From Brachybacterium sp. SGAir0954 (GTDB taxonomy: Bacteria > Actinomycetota > Actinomycetes > Actinomycetales > Dermabacteraceae): a DNA stretch of 64,000 nt. Shown here one piece after another: positions 8,028 to 15,836 of this stretch (within the stretch, counting starts at the first letter, position 1; every line of letters starts with the position of its first letter). The translations under genes and the position numbers were made by a program. The stretch covers positions 744,001 through 808,000 of the forward strand of contig NZ_CP027295.1 in assembly GCF_005490785.1 (NCBI RefSeq). Reading direction: 5' to 3'. The notes under the pieces are model-generated. The model was not told the DNA's origin. It searched no databases and saw nothing but the letters and a program-made list of their open reading frames with translations.

Positions 8028-8294
8028 GGCGGCCTTCCGGTCGGGAGGGACAGGATCCCGGCAGGCGCGGGGAACTGCGCTGTCCTCGCCGGAGCCCTGG
8101 TCGTCGGTGCAGGGTAGCGCAGGATCCGGCTCCCTCCGGGGGAGGTGGGTGACGCCCTGGTGAAGCCTCGGTGCGGCGGTCCCGCGGGCTCCCGGGCGGG
8201 GGAAGAACAGTCGTCGAGCGCGGGGTGAACAGTGGGTGGCGTGCGGGTGGAGCGAGCCTCCGGAGCGGTCCCCGGGGAGCGTTCCTGAACGACG

Positions 8295-8308
8295 TGGGAG
8301 CGCTCCCA
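8295..8308. promoter_or_regulatory. LacI-type operator 1, TGGGAGCGCTCCCA
   Basis: Perfect 14-bp palindrome with the central CG typical of LacI/GalR operators. It is 77 bp from operator 2, upstream of the ABC transporter operon. Confidence 0.65.
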
Positions 8309-8371
8309 CCAGCAGGGACAGGCCCCGTTCATCCGAGGTTCACCCCCGGGCGTCCGTGCTGGCAGGAGCCC

Positions 8372-8385
8372 TGGGAGCGCTCCTA
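8372..8385. promoter_or_regulatory. LacI-type operator 2, TGGGAGCGCTCCTA
   Basis: Second copy of the palindrome with one mismatched pair at the end. The 77-bp spacing from operator 1 would allow DNA looping by a tetrameric or cooperating regulator. Confidence 0.65.
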
Positions 8386-8515
8386 CGGTGTCCGAGCGGC
8401 CACCACGGGAGCACCACCACCAGAAGCTCCGGAGCGGGTCGCCACCGGTCGCCGCAGCGCGACCCCGAACCCGGCGGGACACCACCCCCGCGATCACCCT
8501 CCACCAGGGAGACCC

Positions 8516-9592
8516 ATGACCATGGATGTCGGTGCCCGCCCCGCGGGCGAGACCACGACGCCGCCCCGCGGGACCGCCGCGCCCGCCGTCGATCCCGTCG
8601 CCCCCGGCGACGCCCGCATCGCGCCCGAGCCGCTCCCGCAGGGCGCCACGGACGCCGAGCGGCTCGCCGCCCTCCGTGAGCGCGCCGCGACCCGCCGCCG
8701 CTCCCCGCAGCGGCGCCGCCGCACCCGCCGCGGCGCGATCCTCTTCCTCGCGCTCATCGCCCCCAACCTGCTGGCGATCCTCGTCTTCTCCTACTACCCG
8801 GCGATCTACAACATCGGCCTCAGCTTCTTCGACTGGGACTTCGTGGAGCCGGTGCCGGAGTTCGTGGGCACCGAGAACTACACGAGCCTGTTCACGGACC
8901 CCGAGTTCGGGCAGGTCCTCCTGAACACCCTCGTGTTCAGCGCGGTCAGCGTGATCGGCTCGATCGCCGGCGGCCTGCTGCTGGGCAGCCTGCTCGCCAC
9001 CAAGGTCCCCTTCACGGGCTTAGCGCAGACCATGGCCTTCGCGCCGCACATGCTCCCCGGCGCCGCCGTCGGCATCCTGTGGCTGTTCATGTTCGACCCG
9101 AACTACGGCCTCTCCCGCTGGCTGTTCTCCCTGTTCGGGCTCACCTCGCCGGACTGGACGACCACCTCGGACTGGTCGCTGTGGGCGATCACGATCGCCT
9201 ACACCTGGCAGCGCCTCGGCTTCGTGACCGTCATCTGCTACACCGCGATCCTCGACCTGCCCGGCGACGTCTACGAGGCCGCCGCTCTGGACGGCGCCTC
9301 CGGCTGGTCCCTGTTCCGGCACATGACGCTGCCGCTGCTGCGGCCCATCACGTTCTTCCTCTCCATCACGGGGATCATCTCCGCCGCGCAGACCTTCGAC
9401 ATCATCTCGATCATGACCGGCGGCGGCCCCGGCACCTCCTCCTCGACGCTGAGCTGGATGGTCTACGAGGAGGCCTTCAAGAACTTCGACATCGGCCGGG
9501 CGAGCGCCGCCGCGACTGTGCTGCTCGTGATCCTCCTGGTCATCACCTGGGTCCAGGTCCGCTACAGCCAGAAGCAGGGGGCCGACGCATGA
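8516..9592 (+). CDS. ugpA: ABC transporter permease (UgpA-like), carbohydrate/glycerol-phosphate uptake
   Basis: 358 residues. An unusually long, Arg/Pro-rich cytoplasmic N-terminus of about 70 residues precedes six membrane segments starting at GAILFLALIAPNLLAILVFSYYPA. The permease EAA loop is clear: YEAAALDGASGWSLFRHMTLPLL, which docks with the ATPase. The start is ATGACCATG at 8516 with GGGAG upstream. It is translationally coupled to the second permease (ATGA overlap). Two downstream glycerophosphodiesterases suggest glycerol-3-phosphate or glycerophosphodiesters as substrate; generic sugar uptake remains possible. No ATPase is encoded nearby, so a shared MsmK/UgpC-type ATPase is likely. 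Confidence 0.82.
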   Translation: MTMDVGARPAGETTTPPRGTAAPAVDPVAPGDARIAPEPLPQGATDAERLAALRERAATRRRSPQRRRRTRRGAILFLALIAPNLLAILVFSYYPAIYNIGLSFFDWDFVEPVPEFVGTENYTSLFTDPEFGQVLLNTLVFSAVSVIGSIAGGLLLGSLLATKVPFTGLAQTMAFAPHMLPGAAVGILWLFMFDPNYGLSRWLFSLFGLTSPDWTTTSDWSLWAITIAYTWQRLGFVTVICYTAILDLPGDVYEAAALDGASGWSLFRHMTLPLLRPITFFLSITGIISAAQTFDIISIMTGGGPGTSSSTLSWMVYEEAFKNFDIGRASAAATVLLVILLVITWVQVRYSQKQGADA

Positions 9593-10509
9593 GCGCCACC
9601 GTCCCGGGCCGCGCCGCGACCCTCACCGCCGACCGCACGCCGCAGCCGTCGGCCCCCGGCCGCAGCGGCCGCCGACCCCGCGGCCCGCGCCGCGCCCTGT
9701 GGAAGACGATCCTGCTCACCGCGGGCGTGCTCGCCACGATCGCCGTGTTCCTCGTGCCGCTGTACTGGCTGTTCTCCTCCGCGTTCAAGCCGCGCCAGGA
9801 CATCTACTCGTGGCCGCTGCGCTGGTTCCCCAGCGAGCTCACCCTCGACAACGTCGTGGAGGCGTGGACCTCCGCGCCGTTCGACCGGTTCTTCATGAAC
9901 TCGATCATCACCACGGGCGTGGGCACCGTGCTCGAGGTGACCCTCGCGATCCTGTGCGCCTACGCCTTCGTGTTCGTCGAGTTCCGCTTCAAGAACATCC
10001 TGTTCGGCCTGATCATCGCCTCGCTCATGCTGCCCGGCCACGTGACGCTCATCGTCAACTACATCACCGTCGCGAACCTCGGCTGGCTGAACACCTACCA
10101 GGGCATGATCCTGCCCGGCATCGCGAGCGCCTTCGCCATGTTCCTGCTGTACCAGTCGATGCGCGGGATCGACCGCGACATCCTGCAGGCCGCGGAGATC
10201 GACGGCGCCGGCCACCTGCGCCGCATGGTCACGATCGTCATCCCGCTCTCCGCGCCGATGATCCTCACCTGCACGCTGATCGTGATGGTCGGCAAGTGGA
10301 ACGAGTACGTGTGGCCGCTCATCGTCACGAGCACCACCGACATGCGCACCCTTCCCATCGGACTGCTGTTCCTGCGCAGCCAGGAGGGCTACTCGAACTG
10401 GGGCGCCATCATGGCCGGCGCCCTCTTCGTCTCCCTGCCGATGCTCGTCCTCTTCTTCCTGGCCCAGAAGCGCATCATCGGCGGGCTCACCGCCGGCGCG
10501 CTCAAGTGA
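9589..10509 (+). CDS. ugpE: ABC transporter permease (UgpE-like)
   Basis: 306 residues and six membrane helices after a 35-residue basic N-terminus. It begins with the conserved LVPLYWLFSSAFKPRQDIYSWP segment of the MalG/UgpE class and has the EAA motif LQAAEIDGAGHLRRMVTIVIPLS. The ATG overlaps the stop of the first permease by 4 nt, so the two subunits are made together. It ends with QKRIIGGLTAGALK, the usual MalG-class terminus. It pairs with the upstream permease to form the membrane channel of the importer. Confidence 0.85.
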   Translation: MSATVPGRAATLTADRTPQPSAPGRSGRRPRGPRRALWKTILLTAGVLATIAVFLVPLYWLFSSAFKPRQDIYSWPLRWFPSELTLDNVVEAWTSAPFDRFFMNSIITTGVGTVLEVTLAILCAYAFVFVEFRFKNILFGLIIASLMLPGHVTLIVNYITVANLGWLNTYQGMILPGIASAFAMFLLYQSMRGIDRDILQAAEIDGAGHLRRMVTIVIPLSAPMILTCTLIVMVGKWNEYVWPLIVTSTTDMRTLPIGLLFLRSQEGYSNWGAIMAGALFVSLPMLVLFFLAQKRIIGGLTAGALK

Positions 10510-10544
10510 CACCCCACCACCCCACCCCCTCGCAAGGAGCCACC

Positions 10545-11960
10545 ATGTCCCGCTCGTCCCACGGCCTCTCCCTCCCCGGCCTGTCCCGCCGCAGCATGCT
10601 CGCCGCCCTCGGGCTCGGCGCCGGCGCCGCCGGTCTCGCCGCCTGCGGCGCCCCCGCCGGGTCCGACGCGGCCGACGCCGGCAACCCCGTGCGCGACGGC
10701 TTCGCCCAGGCCGACCTCAAGGTCCCCGCCGAGTACGAGGGCCGCACCGCGGTGCTCTTCTGGGCGCCCTGGACCGGTGGCCCCTTCGACGCCCTCGGCA
10801 AGCTCATCAAGGAGTTCAACGACTCCCAGGAGGACGTGGTCGTCGTCGCCGAGTCGGTGGGCGGCTACGCGGAGCTCAACCAGAAGTTCACCGCGGCCCT
10901 CCAGGCCCGCGCCGTGCCGGACATCGTCTGCTTCCCCGAGATGCAGTGGCTCCAGTTCCACTCCTCGGGCGCGCTCGCCCCGCTCGACGACTACTTCGAC
11001 GACGAGTGGAACCTCGACGTCTACCTGCAGAACTACGTCGCCGAGGGCAAGGCCGCCGGCCAGACCTACGTGGTGCCCTTCGCCCGCTCGACGCCGCTGT
11101 TCTACTTCAACAAGACCCGCTACATCGAGGCCGGCCTCCCCGAGGAGGGCCCCTCGACCTGGCAGGACCTCGCCGAGTTCGCCCCCGAGCTCGCGAAGAT
11201 CAAGGTCGACGGCCGCCCGCTCGCCGCGCTCGCCTTCACGGCCGACGACGCCTGGCACGGCCAGGCGGACATCTGGGGCTTCGGCGGCGCGAACTCGGAC
11301 AAGGACTTCCAGGTCACGATCGACCAGGACCCGGGCCTCGAATGGCTCGAGTGGCAGCGGAAGTTCATCCACGAGGACAAGTTCGGCTACCTCGCGCAGG
11401 CCGCGGGCACCGACTTCACCTCCGGGATCTCCGCGGGCATGCGCGGCTCCACGGCCAGCCTGACCGGCACCACCGCCGCCACCGAGGGCGTCTTCGAGGT
11501 GGGCACGGCCTTCATGCTCTCGAGCGAGGGCCAGGAGAAGGCGGTCCCGACGGGCGGCTCCGGACTCTCCGTGGTGCGCGCGGACTCCAAGGACCGCCAG
11601 GACGCGGCCGCCGCGTTCTTCCGCTTCCTCGCGGGGCCCGAGCAGTCCGCCGCGTGGCACGCGGCGACCGGCTACGTGCCGATCGTGCAGGCCGCGGCGG
11701 AGACCTCCACCGTGAAGGACCTCGTCAAGGAGAACCCGAACTACGGGGTCGCCCTCGCCCAGCTCGAGAACGCCCGCACCGCGGACTACACGAACTGGAA
11801 CCAGGGCGCGGTCACGCAGATCTCCGCCGCGCAGGCGAAGGTCTACGGCGACAACACCCCCGCGAAGGACGCCCTCGGCGCCGTCGCCCCGAAGCTGCAG
11901 GAGATCCTCGACGACAACCGCGAGGACTACGAGGCCGTGAAGTTCGAGGGCTGGAAGTGA
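10545..11960 (+). CDS. ugpB: Extracellular solute-binding lipoprotein (UgpB-like) of the ABC importer
   Basis: 471 residues. A twin-arginine signal (LSRRSMLAALGLG) ends in a lipobox LAAC with Cys34, so it is an exported lipoprotein anchored outside the membrane. The family-1 binding-protein body includes FNDSQEDVVVVAES, VPDIVCFPEMQWLQFH, the hinge GLPEEGPSTWQDL and MRGSTASLTG, as in glycerol-3-phosphate binding proteins. AAGGAG precedes the ATG by 5 nt. Its stop overlaps the GTG of the first phosphodiesterase, tying uptake to hydrolysis. Ligand specificity is inferred from neighbours only. Confidence 0.83.
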   Translation: MSRSSHGLSLPGLSRRSMLAALGLGAGAAGLAACGAPAGSDAADAGNPVRDGFAQADLKVPAEYEGRTAVLFWAPWTGGPFDALGKLIKEFNDSQEDVVVVAESVGGYAELNQKFTAALQARAVPDIVCFPEMQWLQFHSSGALAPLDDYFDDEWNLDVYLQNYVAEGKAAGQTYVVPFARSTPLFYFNKTRYIEAGLPEEGPSTWQDLAEFAPELAKIKVDGRPLAALAFTADDAWHGQADIWGFGGANSDKDFQVTIDQDPGLEWLEWQRKFIHEDKFGYLAQAAGTDFTSGISAGMRGSTASLTGTTAATEGVFEVGTAFMLSSEGQEKAVPTGGSGLSVVRADSKDRQDAAAAFFRFLAGPEQSAAWHAATGYVPIVQAAAETSTVKDLVKENPNYGVALAQLENARTADYTNWNQGAVTQISAAQAKVYGDNTPAKDALGAVAPKLQEILDDNREDYEAVKFEGWK

Positions 11961-12763
11961 GCGCCCCCGCCCCCGTGCGCCGCGGGACCCCGCGCTCGGC
12001 GATGCCCGCACGGCCGGCCGTCGTCGGCCATCGCGGGGCGGCGGAGCTGGACCCGGAGAACACGGTCCGCTCCTTCCGGCGCGGTGTCGCGGAGGGCTCG
12101 GCGCTTCTCGAGTGCGACGTGCACCTGAGCGCCGACGGGCACGACGTGATCATCCACGACGCGACCCTGGACCGCACCGCGCAGGCGGACTCCCCGCTGC
12201 GCACCGGCGCGGTCGCCGAGCTCACGCGCGCCCAGCTCGACCGGGTGCTCGTGGGGGCGGGGGAGCACGTCCCCGATCTCGTCTCCGTGCTGGACACCGC
12301 CCGGCGCGAGGACGGCACCCCGGTGCCGCTGCTCGTCGAGGTCAAGGCCCCGGCCGCCGCCTCGCTCGTCGCGCGGATCCTCCGGGAGAGGTTCGGTGCG
12401 GAGGCCTTCGCCGACGCCGCGACCGCGCCCGCCTGGATCATCTCCTTCCATGCCGAGGCGCTCGCGACCGCGCGCGCCGAGGCCCCGGAGATCCCGCGCC
12501 TGCTCACCACGACCGTGACCTCCCCGGAGTTCCTCGCGGCCGCGGAGGAGCTCGAGGTCGCCCAGATCGGGGTGCGCATCGCGGAGGCCCGCGCGGCGGA
12601 CGTCGCCTGGTGCCTCGAGCACGGCGTGCAGCTGAACCTGTGGACGGCCCGCGTGGACGTCGAGCTCGAGCGGGCGCTCGAGCTGGGCTGCGACACGATC
12701 ACGGTGGACGACCCCACCTGGGCGCTCGAGCGGATCGAGGCCCTGACCGGCCCCGCCGCCTGA
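11957..12763 (+). CDS. Glycerophosphodiester phosphodiesterase, copy 1
   Basis: 268 residues from GTG at 11957, which overlaps the preceding TGA (GTGA) and is therefore translationally coupled; ATG at 12002 is an alternative. GDPD-family active-site residues are present: HRG at 25-27, Glu52 and Asp54 in LLECDVH, His67 in VIIHDATLDRT, then EVKAP and the TIM-barrel end NLWTARVD...DTITVDDP. No signal peptide is visible, so it acts in the cytoplasm on imported glycerophosphodiesters, giving glycerol-3-phosphate and an alcohol. Confidence 0.9.
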   Translation: MSAPAPVRRGTPRSAMPARPAVVGHRGAAELDPENTVRSFRRGVAEGSALLECDVHLSADGHDVIIHDATLDRTAQADSPLRTGAVAELTRAQLDRVLVGAGEHVPDLVSVLDTARREDGTPVPLLVEVKAPAAASLVARILRERFGAEAFADAATAPAWIISFHAEALATARAEAPEIPRLLTTTVTSPEFLAAAEELEVAQIGVRIAEARAADVAWCLEHGVQLNLWTARVDVELERALELGCDTITVDDPTWALERIEALTGPAA

Positions 12764-12778
12764 CCCGTCCTTCCCTCC

Positions 12779-12820
12779 GGGGCCGACGGTCGCCCATCAT
12801 GGTGGGCGACCGTCGGCCCC
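12779..12820. terminator. Strong 18-bp stem-loop between the two phosphodiesterase genes
   Basis: GGGGCCGACGGTCGCCCA at 12779-12796 is exactly complementary to 12803-12820, with a 6-nt loop TCATGG and no T-run. It follows the first gene by 16 bp and precedes the second by 36 bp. It may be a partial terminator or an mRNA-stabilising hairpin that sets a lower or different level for the second enzyme. Confidence 0.6.
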
Positions 12821-12855
12821 TCCCCGAACCCCCATTCCACTCCGACAGGAGCACC

Positions 12856-13575
12856 ATGACCGCCCCCGCCACCGTTCCGCTCGTCGTCGGCCATCGCGGC
12901 GCCGCCGCCCACGCCCCGGAGAACACGCTCGCCGCGTTCCGTCGCGCGCTCGAGGACGGCGCGCAGACCCTCGAGTGCGACGTGCACCTGAGCCGTGACG
13001 GGCACGTGGTCGTCATGCACGACGAGAGCATCGACCGCACCGCCGCCGCGGACTCCCCGCTGCGCACCGGCGCGATCGCCGACCTCACCCGCGAACAGCT
13101 CGACACGGTCCTGCTCGAGGGTGGGGAGAAGGTGCCGAGCCTCGAGGAGCTGCTGGCCCTCACCACCGTGCCCGTGTTCATCGAGGTCAAAGCAGCTCCG
13201 GCCGCCGCCGCGGTCGCCGAGCAGCTCCTGGCCCTTCCGGCGGGGTCCCCGGCCGCCGCCTCGACCGTCATCAGCTTCCACCCCGAGGCGCTCGCCGAGA
13301 TCCGGCGCAGCGTGCCCCAGGTCCCCGTCTCCTATCTCGTCGGCGCGATCGACGAGGAGGCGCTGCGCGTGGCCGGTGAGCTGGGAGCGGCCGGGATCGG
13401 CCCCGCGGTGGACGGCCTGTCCCTCGCGGCGACCCGTGCGGCCCACGAGGCGGGGCTGCGGGTGAACCCGTGGACGATCAACACCCCCGCGCAGCTCGCC
13501 GTCGCCCGCGCCTGCGAGGTCGACACGATCACCACCGACGACCCGGCCTGGGTGCGCGCGCAGCTCGCTCGCTGA
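12856..13575 (+). CDS. Glycerophosphodiester phosphodiesterase, copy 2
   Basis: 239 residues, clearly a paralogue of copy 1: both share HRGAA, LECDVHLS, HDE/HDA and the stretch ADSPLRTGA. Catalytic residues are His13-Arg14, Glu40, Asp42 and His55; EVKAAP follows. It is about 30 residues shorter, lacking the arm around LRERFGAEAFADA found in copy 1. ACAGGAGCACC precedes the ATG. It probably differs in substrate head group from copy 1. It is last in the operon, separated from copy 1 by a strong hairpin. Confidence 0.9.
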   Translation: MTAPATVPLVVGHRGAAAHAPENTLAAFRRALEDGAQTLECDVHLSRDGHVVVMHDESIDRTAAADSPLRTGAIADLTREQLDTVLLEGGEKVPSLEELLALTTVPVFIEVKAAPAAAAVAEQLLALPAGSPAAASTVISFHPEALAEIRRSVPQVPVSYLVGAIDEEALRVAGELGAAGIGPAVDGLSLAATRAAHEAGLRVNPWTINTPAQLAVARACEVDTITTDDPAWVRAQLAR

Positions 13576-13721
13576 GCGAGGATCGCCCCGCCCGCGCGGT
13601 ATCAGACGGCGCGGCCCGCGGACTCGGGCTCGGGTGGCAGCAGCGAGGCGATGACCTCCTGCGGGCCGGTGGGGGAGACGTCGCCGATCGCGAGCGCGGC
13701 GTCGGCGGGGATGAGGAGCCG

Positions 13722-14069
13722 GTGCCCGCCGCCGCGTGGGAGAGGTTCGCGCGGCGACGGCTCACCCCCGACGAGGTCGTCCTGCTGGCGGCGGAGGGGG
13801 AGGGCTTCACCTGGTGGGACCCTCTGCTGCTCGTCACGCATCGTCGGGTGGTCGACGCGCGCGACTGGCCGTTCATCGGTTGGCGCACAGTGCGCGAGGT
13901 GCCGGCGCAGTCGGTGATCGGCGCGGAGCTCTGGGGCAGAGCGTTGTGGTGGGGTTCCGTGATCATCCGTCTGCGGGACGGCGGGAGGATCCGGGTGAGG
14001 TCGAAGCGGGGCGGCGTCAGCCGAGGTCTCGTGGACGGCCTGAACCGCCTGATCGCCGGGGGCCGATGA
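13722..14069 (+). CDS. Small PH-domain-like hypothetical protein
   Basis: 115 residues from GTG at 13722, which has ATGAGGAG 5 nt upstream; longer in-frame starts run back into the phosphodiesterase gene. The sequence LTPDEVVLLAAEGEG, LLLVTHRRVVDARDWPF and RLRDGGRIRVRSKRGG resembles the repeated strands of bacterial PH-like domains (bPH), which are found in membrane-associated or regulatory proteins. No membrane segment is visible. Function unknown; I would not rule out an uncharacterised family. Confidence 0.55.
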   Translation: MPAAAWERFARRRLTPDEVVLLAAEGEGFTWWDPLLLVTHRRVVDARDWPFIGWRTVREVPAQSVIGAELWGRALWWGSVIIRLRDGGRIRVRSKRGGVSRGLVDGLNRLIAGGR

Positions 14070-14074
14070 GGGAC

Positions 14075-14150
14075 GTCAAGTCTCATTGACTTTTCCTGTC
14101 AGGAACCCTTGGCGCCCATGTCAAGGGAGCTGTACCTTCGAGGTGTCAAG
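14075..14150 (+). promoter_or_regulatory. Promoter region with three GTCAAG repeats
   Basis: GTCAAG occurs at 14075, 14120 and 14145, the last two inside TGTCAAG words 25 bp apart, and the complement TTGAC lies at 14086. They sit just before the membrane protein/XRE pair and are the best candidates for binding sites of the small XRE regulator. No single -35/-10 pair is clear. Confidence 0.4.
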
Positions 14151-14182
14151 CACACCAGACATCAACGAAGGACGTGAGCACG

Positions 14183-14578
14183 ATGACCGCCTCGACCCCC
14201 ACCGCCCGCCGTCGGGCCAACCGCACCTTCCTCGTCCGCCTCCTCGCCGGGGTCGCGGTGTACCTCGCCGCTCTCATCCTCCCCGACGTGCTCGCTGGCG
14301 TCGGCGTGCCGCTGTGGCTCCCCGCGCTGCTCGTCCTGCCGGGCGTGGGGCTCATGGCCTGGGCGAACATCGACATGTACCGCTCCGGGGACGAGTACCA
14401 GCGCCGCCGCGTCGCCGAGGCGGTCATGCTCGCCTTCCTCCTCGCCACCCCGCTGATCCTCGCCGTCGGCGTCCTGCAGTTCTTGGGTCTGCCCGCCCTG
14501 AACTGGATCCTCGCCTTCTCCCTGCTCATGCTCGGCTGGATCGTCGGCAACGTCGTCGTCGCGATCCGTCACCGCTGA
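14183..14578 (+). CDS. Small four-helix membrane protein paired with XRE regulator
   Basis: 131 residues with about four hydrophobic segments (FLVRLLAGVAVYLAALIL, PALLVLPGVGLMAWANI, AVMLAFLLATPLILAVGVL, LNWILAFSLLMLGWIVGN). ATG at 14183 is preferred to GTG at 14174 because GAAGGA stands 10 nt before the ATG but only 1 nt before the GTG. Such proteins are often found directly before a short YozG/YdgJ-like XRE repressor, as here with an 10-bp gap. Their function is not established; stress or envelope signalling is a guess. Confidence 0.65.
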   Translation: MTASTPTARRRANRTFLVRLLAGVAVYLAALILPDVLAGVGVPLWLPALLVLPGVGLMAWANIDMYRSGDEYQRRRVAEAVMLAFLLATPLILAVGVLQFLGLPALNWILAFSLLMLGWIVGNVVVAIRHR

Positions 14579-14588
14579 GGGGCCCGTC

Positions 14589-14798
14589 ATGGACAACGAC
14601 ATCAAGGCCCGCCGCACCGACCGCCGCTGGTCCCAGGCCGAGCTCGCCGAGGCCCTCGGGGTCTCCCGGCAGACGGTCATCGCGATCGAGAAGGGACGCT
14701 ACGACCCCTCCCTCCCGCTCGCCTTCCGCATCTCCACCGTGCTCGGTGCGCCGATCGAGCAGATCTTCACCCCCGGCCCCGGGGGCGAGCAGGGCTGA
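14589..14798 (+). CDS. Short XRE-family (Cro/CI-type HTH) regulator
   Basis: 69 residues made up almost wholly of the helix-turn-helix: DIKARRTDRRWSQAELAEALGVSRQTVIAIEKGRYDPSLPLAFRIS, then VLGAPIEQIFTP. This is the compact YozG/YgzD-like type in which IEKGRYxPSLxLAxxIAxxF is diagnostic. It is co-transcribed with the membrane protein before it and probably autoregulates the pair, perhaps through the GTCAAG repeats upstream. Confidence 0.88.
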   Translation: MDNDIKARRTDRRWSQAELAEALGVSRQTVIAIEKGRYDPSLPLAFRISTVLGAPIEQIFTPGPGGEQG

Positions 14799-14835
14799 GC
14801 CCCGACCCTCGCGGGTCTGCTCGCTCACAGTTCAC

Positions 14836-14862
14836 GCGCCCGGGAATCCCCATCCCGGGCGC
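14836..14862. terminator. 10-bp stem-loop after the XRE gene
   Basis: GCGCCCGGGA and its complement TCCCGGGCGC surround a 7-nt loop, 37 bp after the XRE stop and just before the oxidoreductase gene. It has no T-run, so it is a terminator-like hairpin only. Confidence 0.45.
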
Positions 14863-14878
14863 GGCGTTGCACGGGCAC

Positions 14879-15802
14879 ATGAAGGCGATCACCTACAGCA
14901 GCTACGGCGACCCCGACGTCCTGACCCTCTCCGAGCTCCCGGACCCGAAGGTGGGCCCCGGCGAGGTGCGCATCGCGGTGCGGGCCGCGAGCGTGAACCC
15001 CGTGGACTGGAAGATCATGGGCGGCCACCTCGACCAGCTCATGACCGTCACCTTCCCTGCGATCCCCGGCTGGGACGTGGCCGGCGTGGTCGAGGAGGTC
15101 GGCCTGGATGTCCCTGAGTTCCAGGTGGGCGACGAGGTCATGGCCTACGGTCGACGCGACTGGGTGCAGGCCGGGTCCTTCGCCGAGAAGATGACCCTCC
15201 CCGTGCGCACCCTCGCCCGCAAGCCCGCCGGCCTCGACTTCGAGCAGGCCGCCTCCCTCCCGCTCGCCGGGCTCACCGCGTACCAGACCCTCACCCGCCT
15301 CGGCGTGTCCGAGGGCAGCACCGTGCTCATCCACGGCGCGAACGGCGGCGTCGGCTCCTTCGCCGTGCAGATCGCCGCAGGCCTCGGAGCGCGCGTCATC
15401 GGCACCGCCTCCGAGCGCAACCACGACCGCGTGCGCGACCTGGGCGCCGAGCCCGTGACCTACGGCGACGGCCTCGCCGAGCGGGTCCGGGCCCTCGCCC
15501 CCGAGGGAGTCGACGTGGTCATCGACTACGTGGGCGGCGTGCTCCAGGAGACCCTCGCCGTGCTCGCCGAGGGCGGCCGTCACGGCTCCGTCGCCGACCC
15601 CGCCGTGACCGACGAGGGCGGCGAGTACTTCTGGGTGCGGCCCGACGCCGCGGACCTCGAGCACCTCGCCTCCCTCGTCGACGCCGGCACCCTGCGCGTC
15701 GACGTCGCCCGCCGCTTCCCCCTCGAGCAGGCGGCTGACGCCTTCCGCGCCAGCATCGAGGGCCATACGGCGGGGAAGATCGCGCTGAGCATCGGCGGCT
15801 GA
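14879..15802 (+). CDS. NADP-dependent zinc-free MDR family oxidoreductase (quinone reductase-like)
   Basis: 307 residues starting MKAITYSSYGDPDVLTLSEL. The MDR features are an N-terminal GroES-like domain (GEVRIAVRAASVNPVDWKIM, FPAIPGWDVAGVVEEVG), then the cofactor domain with VLIHGANGGVGSFAVQIAAGLGARVIGTAS. The zinc ligands of alcohol dehydrogenases are absent, so a quinone oxidoreductase or enone reductase using NADPH is the likely activity. The end AADAFRASIEGHTAGKIALSI is typical. It stands alone between two hairpin-bounded genes; substrate unknown. Confidence 0.86.
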   Translation: MKAITYSSYGDPDVLTLSELPDPKVGPGEVRIAVRAASVNPVDWKIMGGHLDQLMTVTFPAIPGWDVAGVVEEVGLDVPEFQVGDEVMAYGRRDWVQAGSFAEKMTLPVRTLARKPAGLDFEQAASLPLAGLTAYQTLTRLGVSEGSTVLIHGANGGVGSFAVQIAAGLGARVIGTASERNHDRVRDLGAEPVTYGDGLAERVRALAPEGVDVVIDYVGGVLQETLAVLAEGGRHGSVADPAVTDEGGEYFWVRPDAADLEHLASLVDAGTLRVDVARRFPLEQAADAFRASIEGHTAGKIALSIGG

Positions 15803-15836
15803 GGTCCCGGCGCTCGGCGGCGCGTAGCCTGCTGGC

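Larger units (their letters stand above)
8028..8515. other. Divergent control region between lacI-like gene and ABC operon
   Basis: These 488 bp contain no convincing gene. They hold the two 14-bp operators (8295 and 8372) and a GGGTGAAC/GTTCACCC inverted pair about 110 bp apart (8225 and 8338). A ribosome site GGGAG precedes the permease ATG at 8516. The long distance from the second operator to the start (131 bp) leaves room for a 5' untranslated leader. Confidence 0.5.

Noticed and set aside
13602..13724. Minus-strand frame reading HRLLIPADAALAIGDVSPTG... that looks somewhat protein-like
   Set aside because: It is only about 40 residues before it runs antisense to the PH-like gene, has no start or ribosome site and no recognised family. 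A decayed gene end is possible but not supported.
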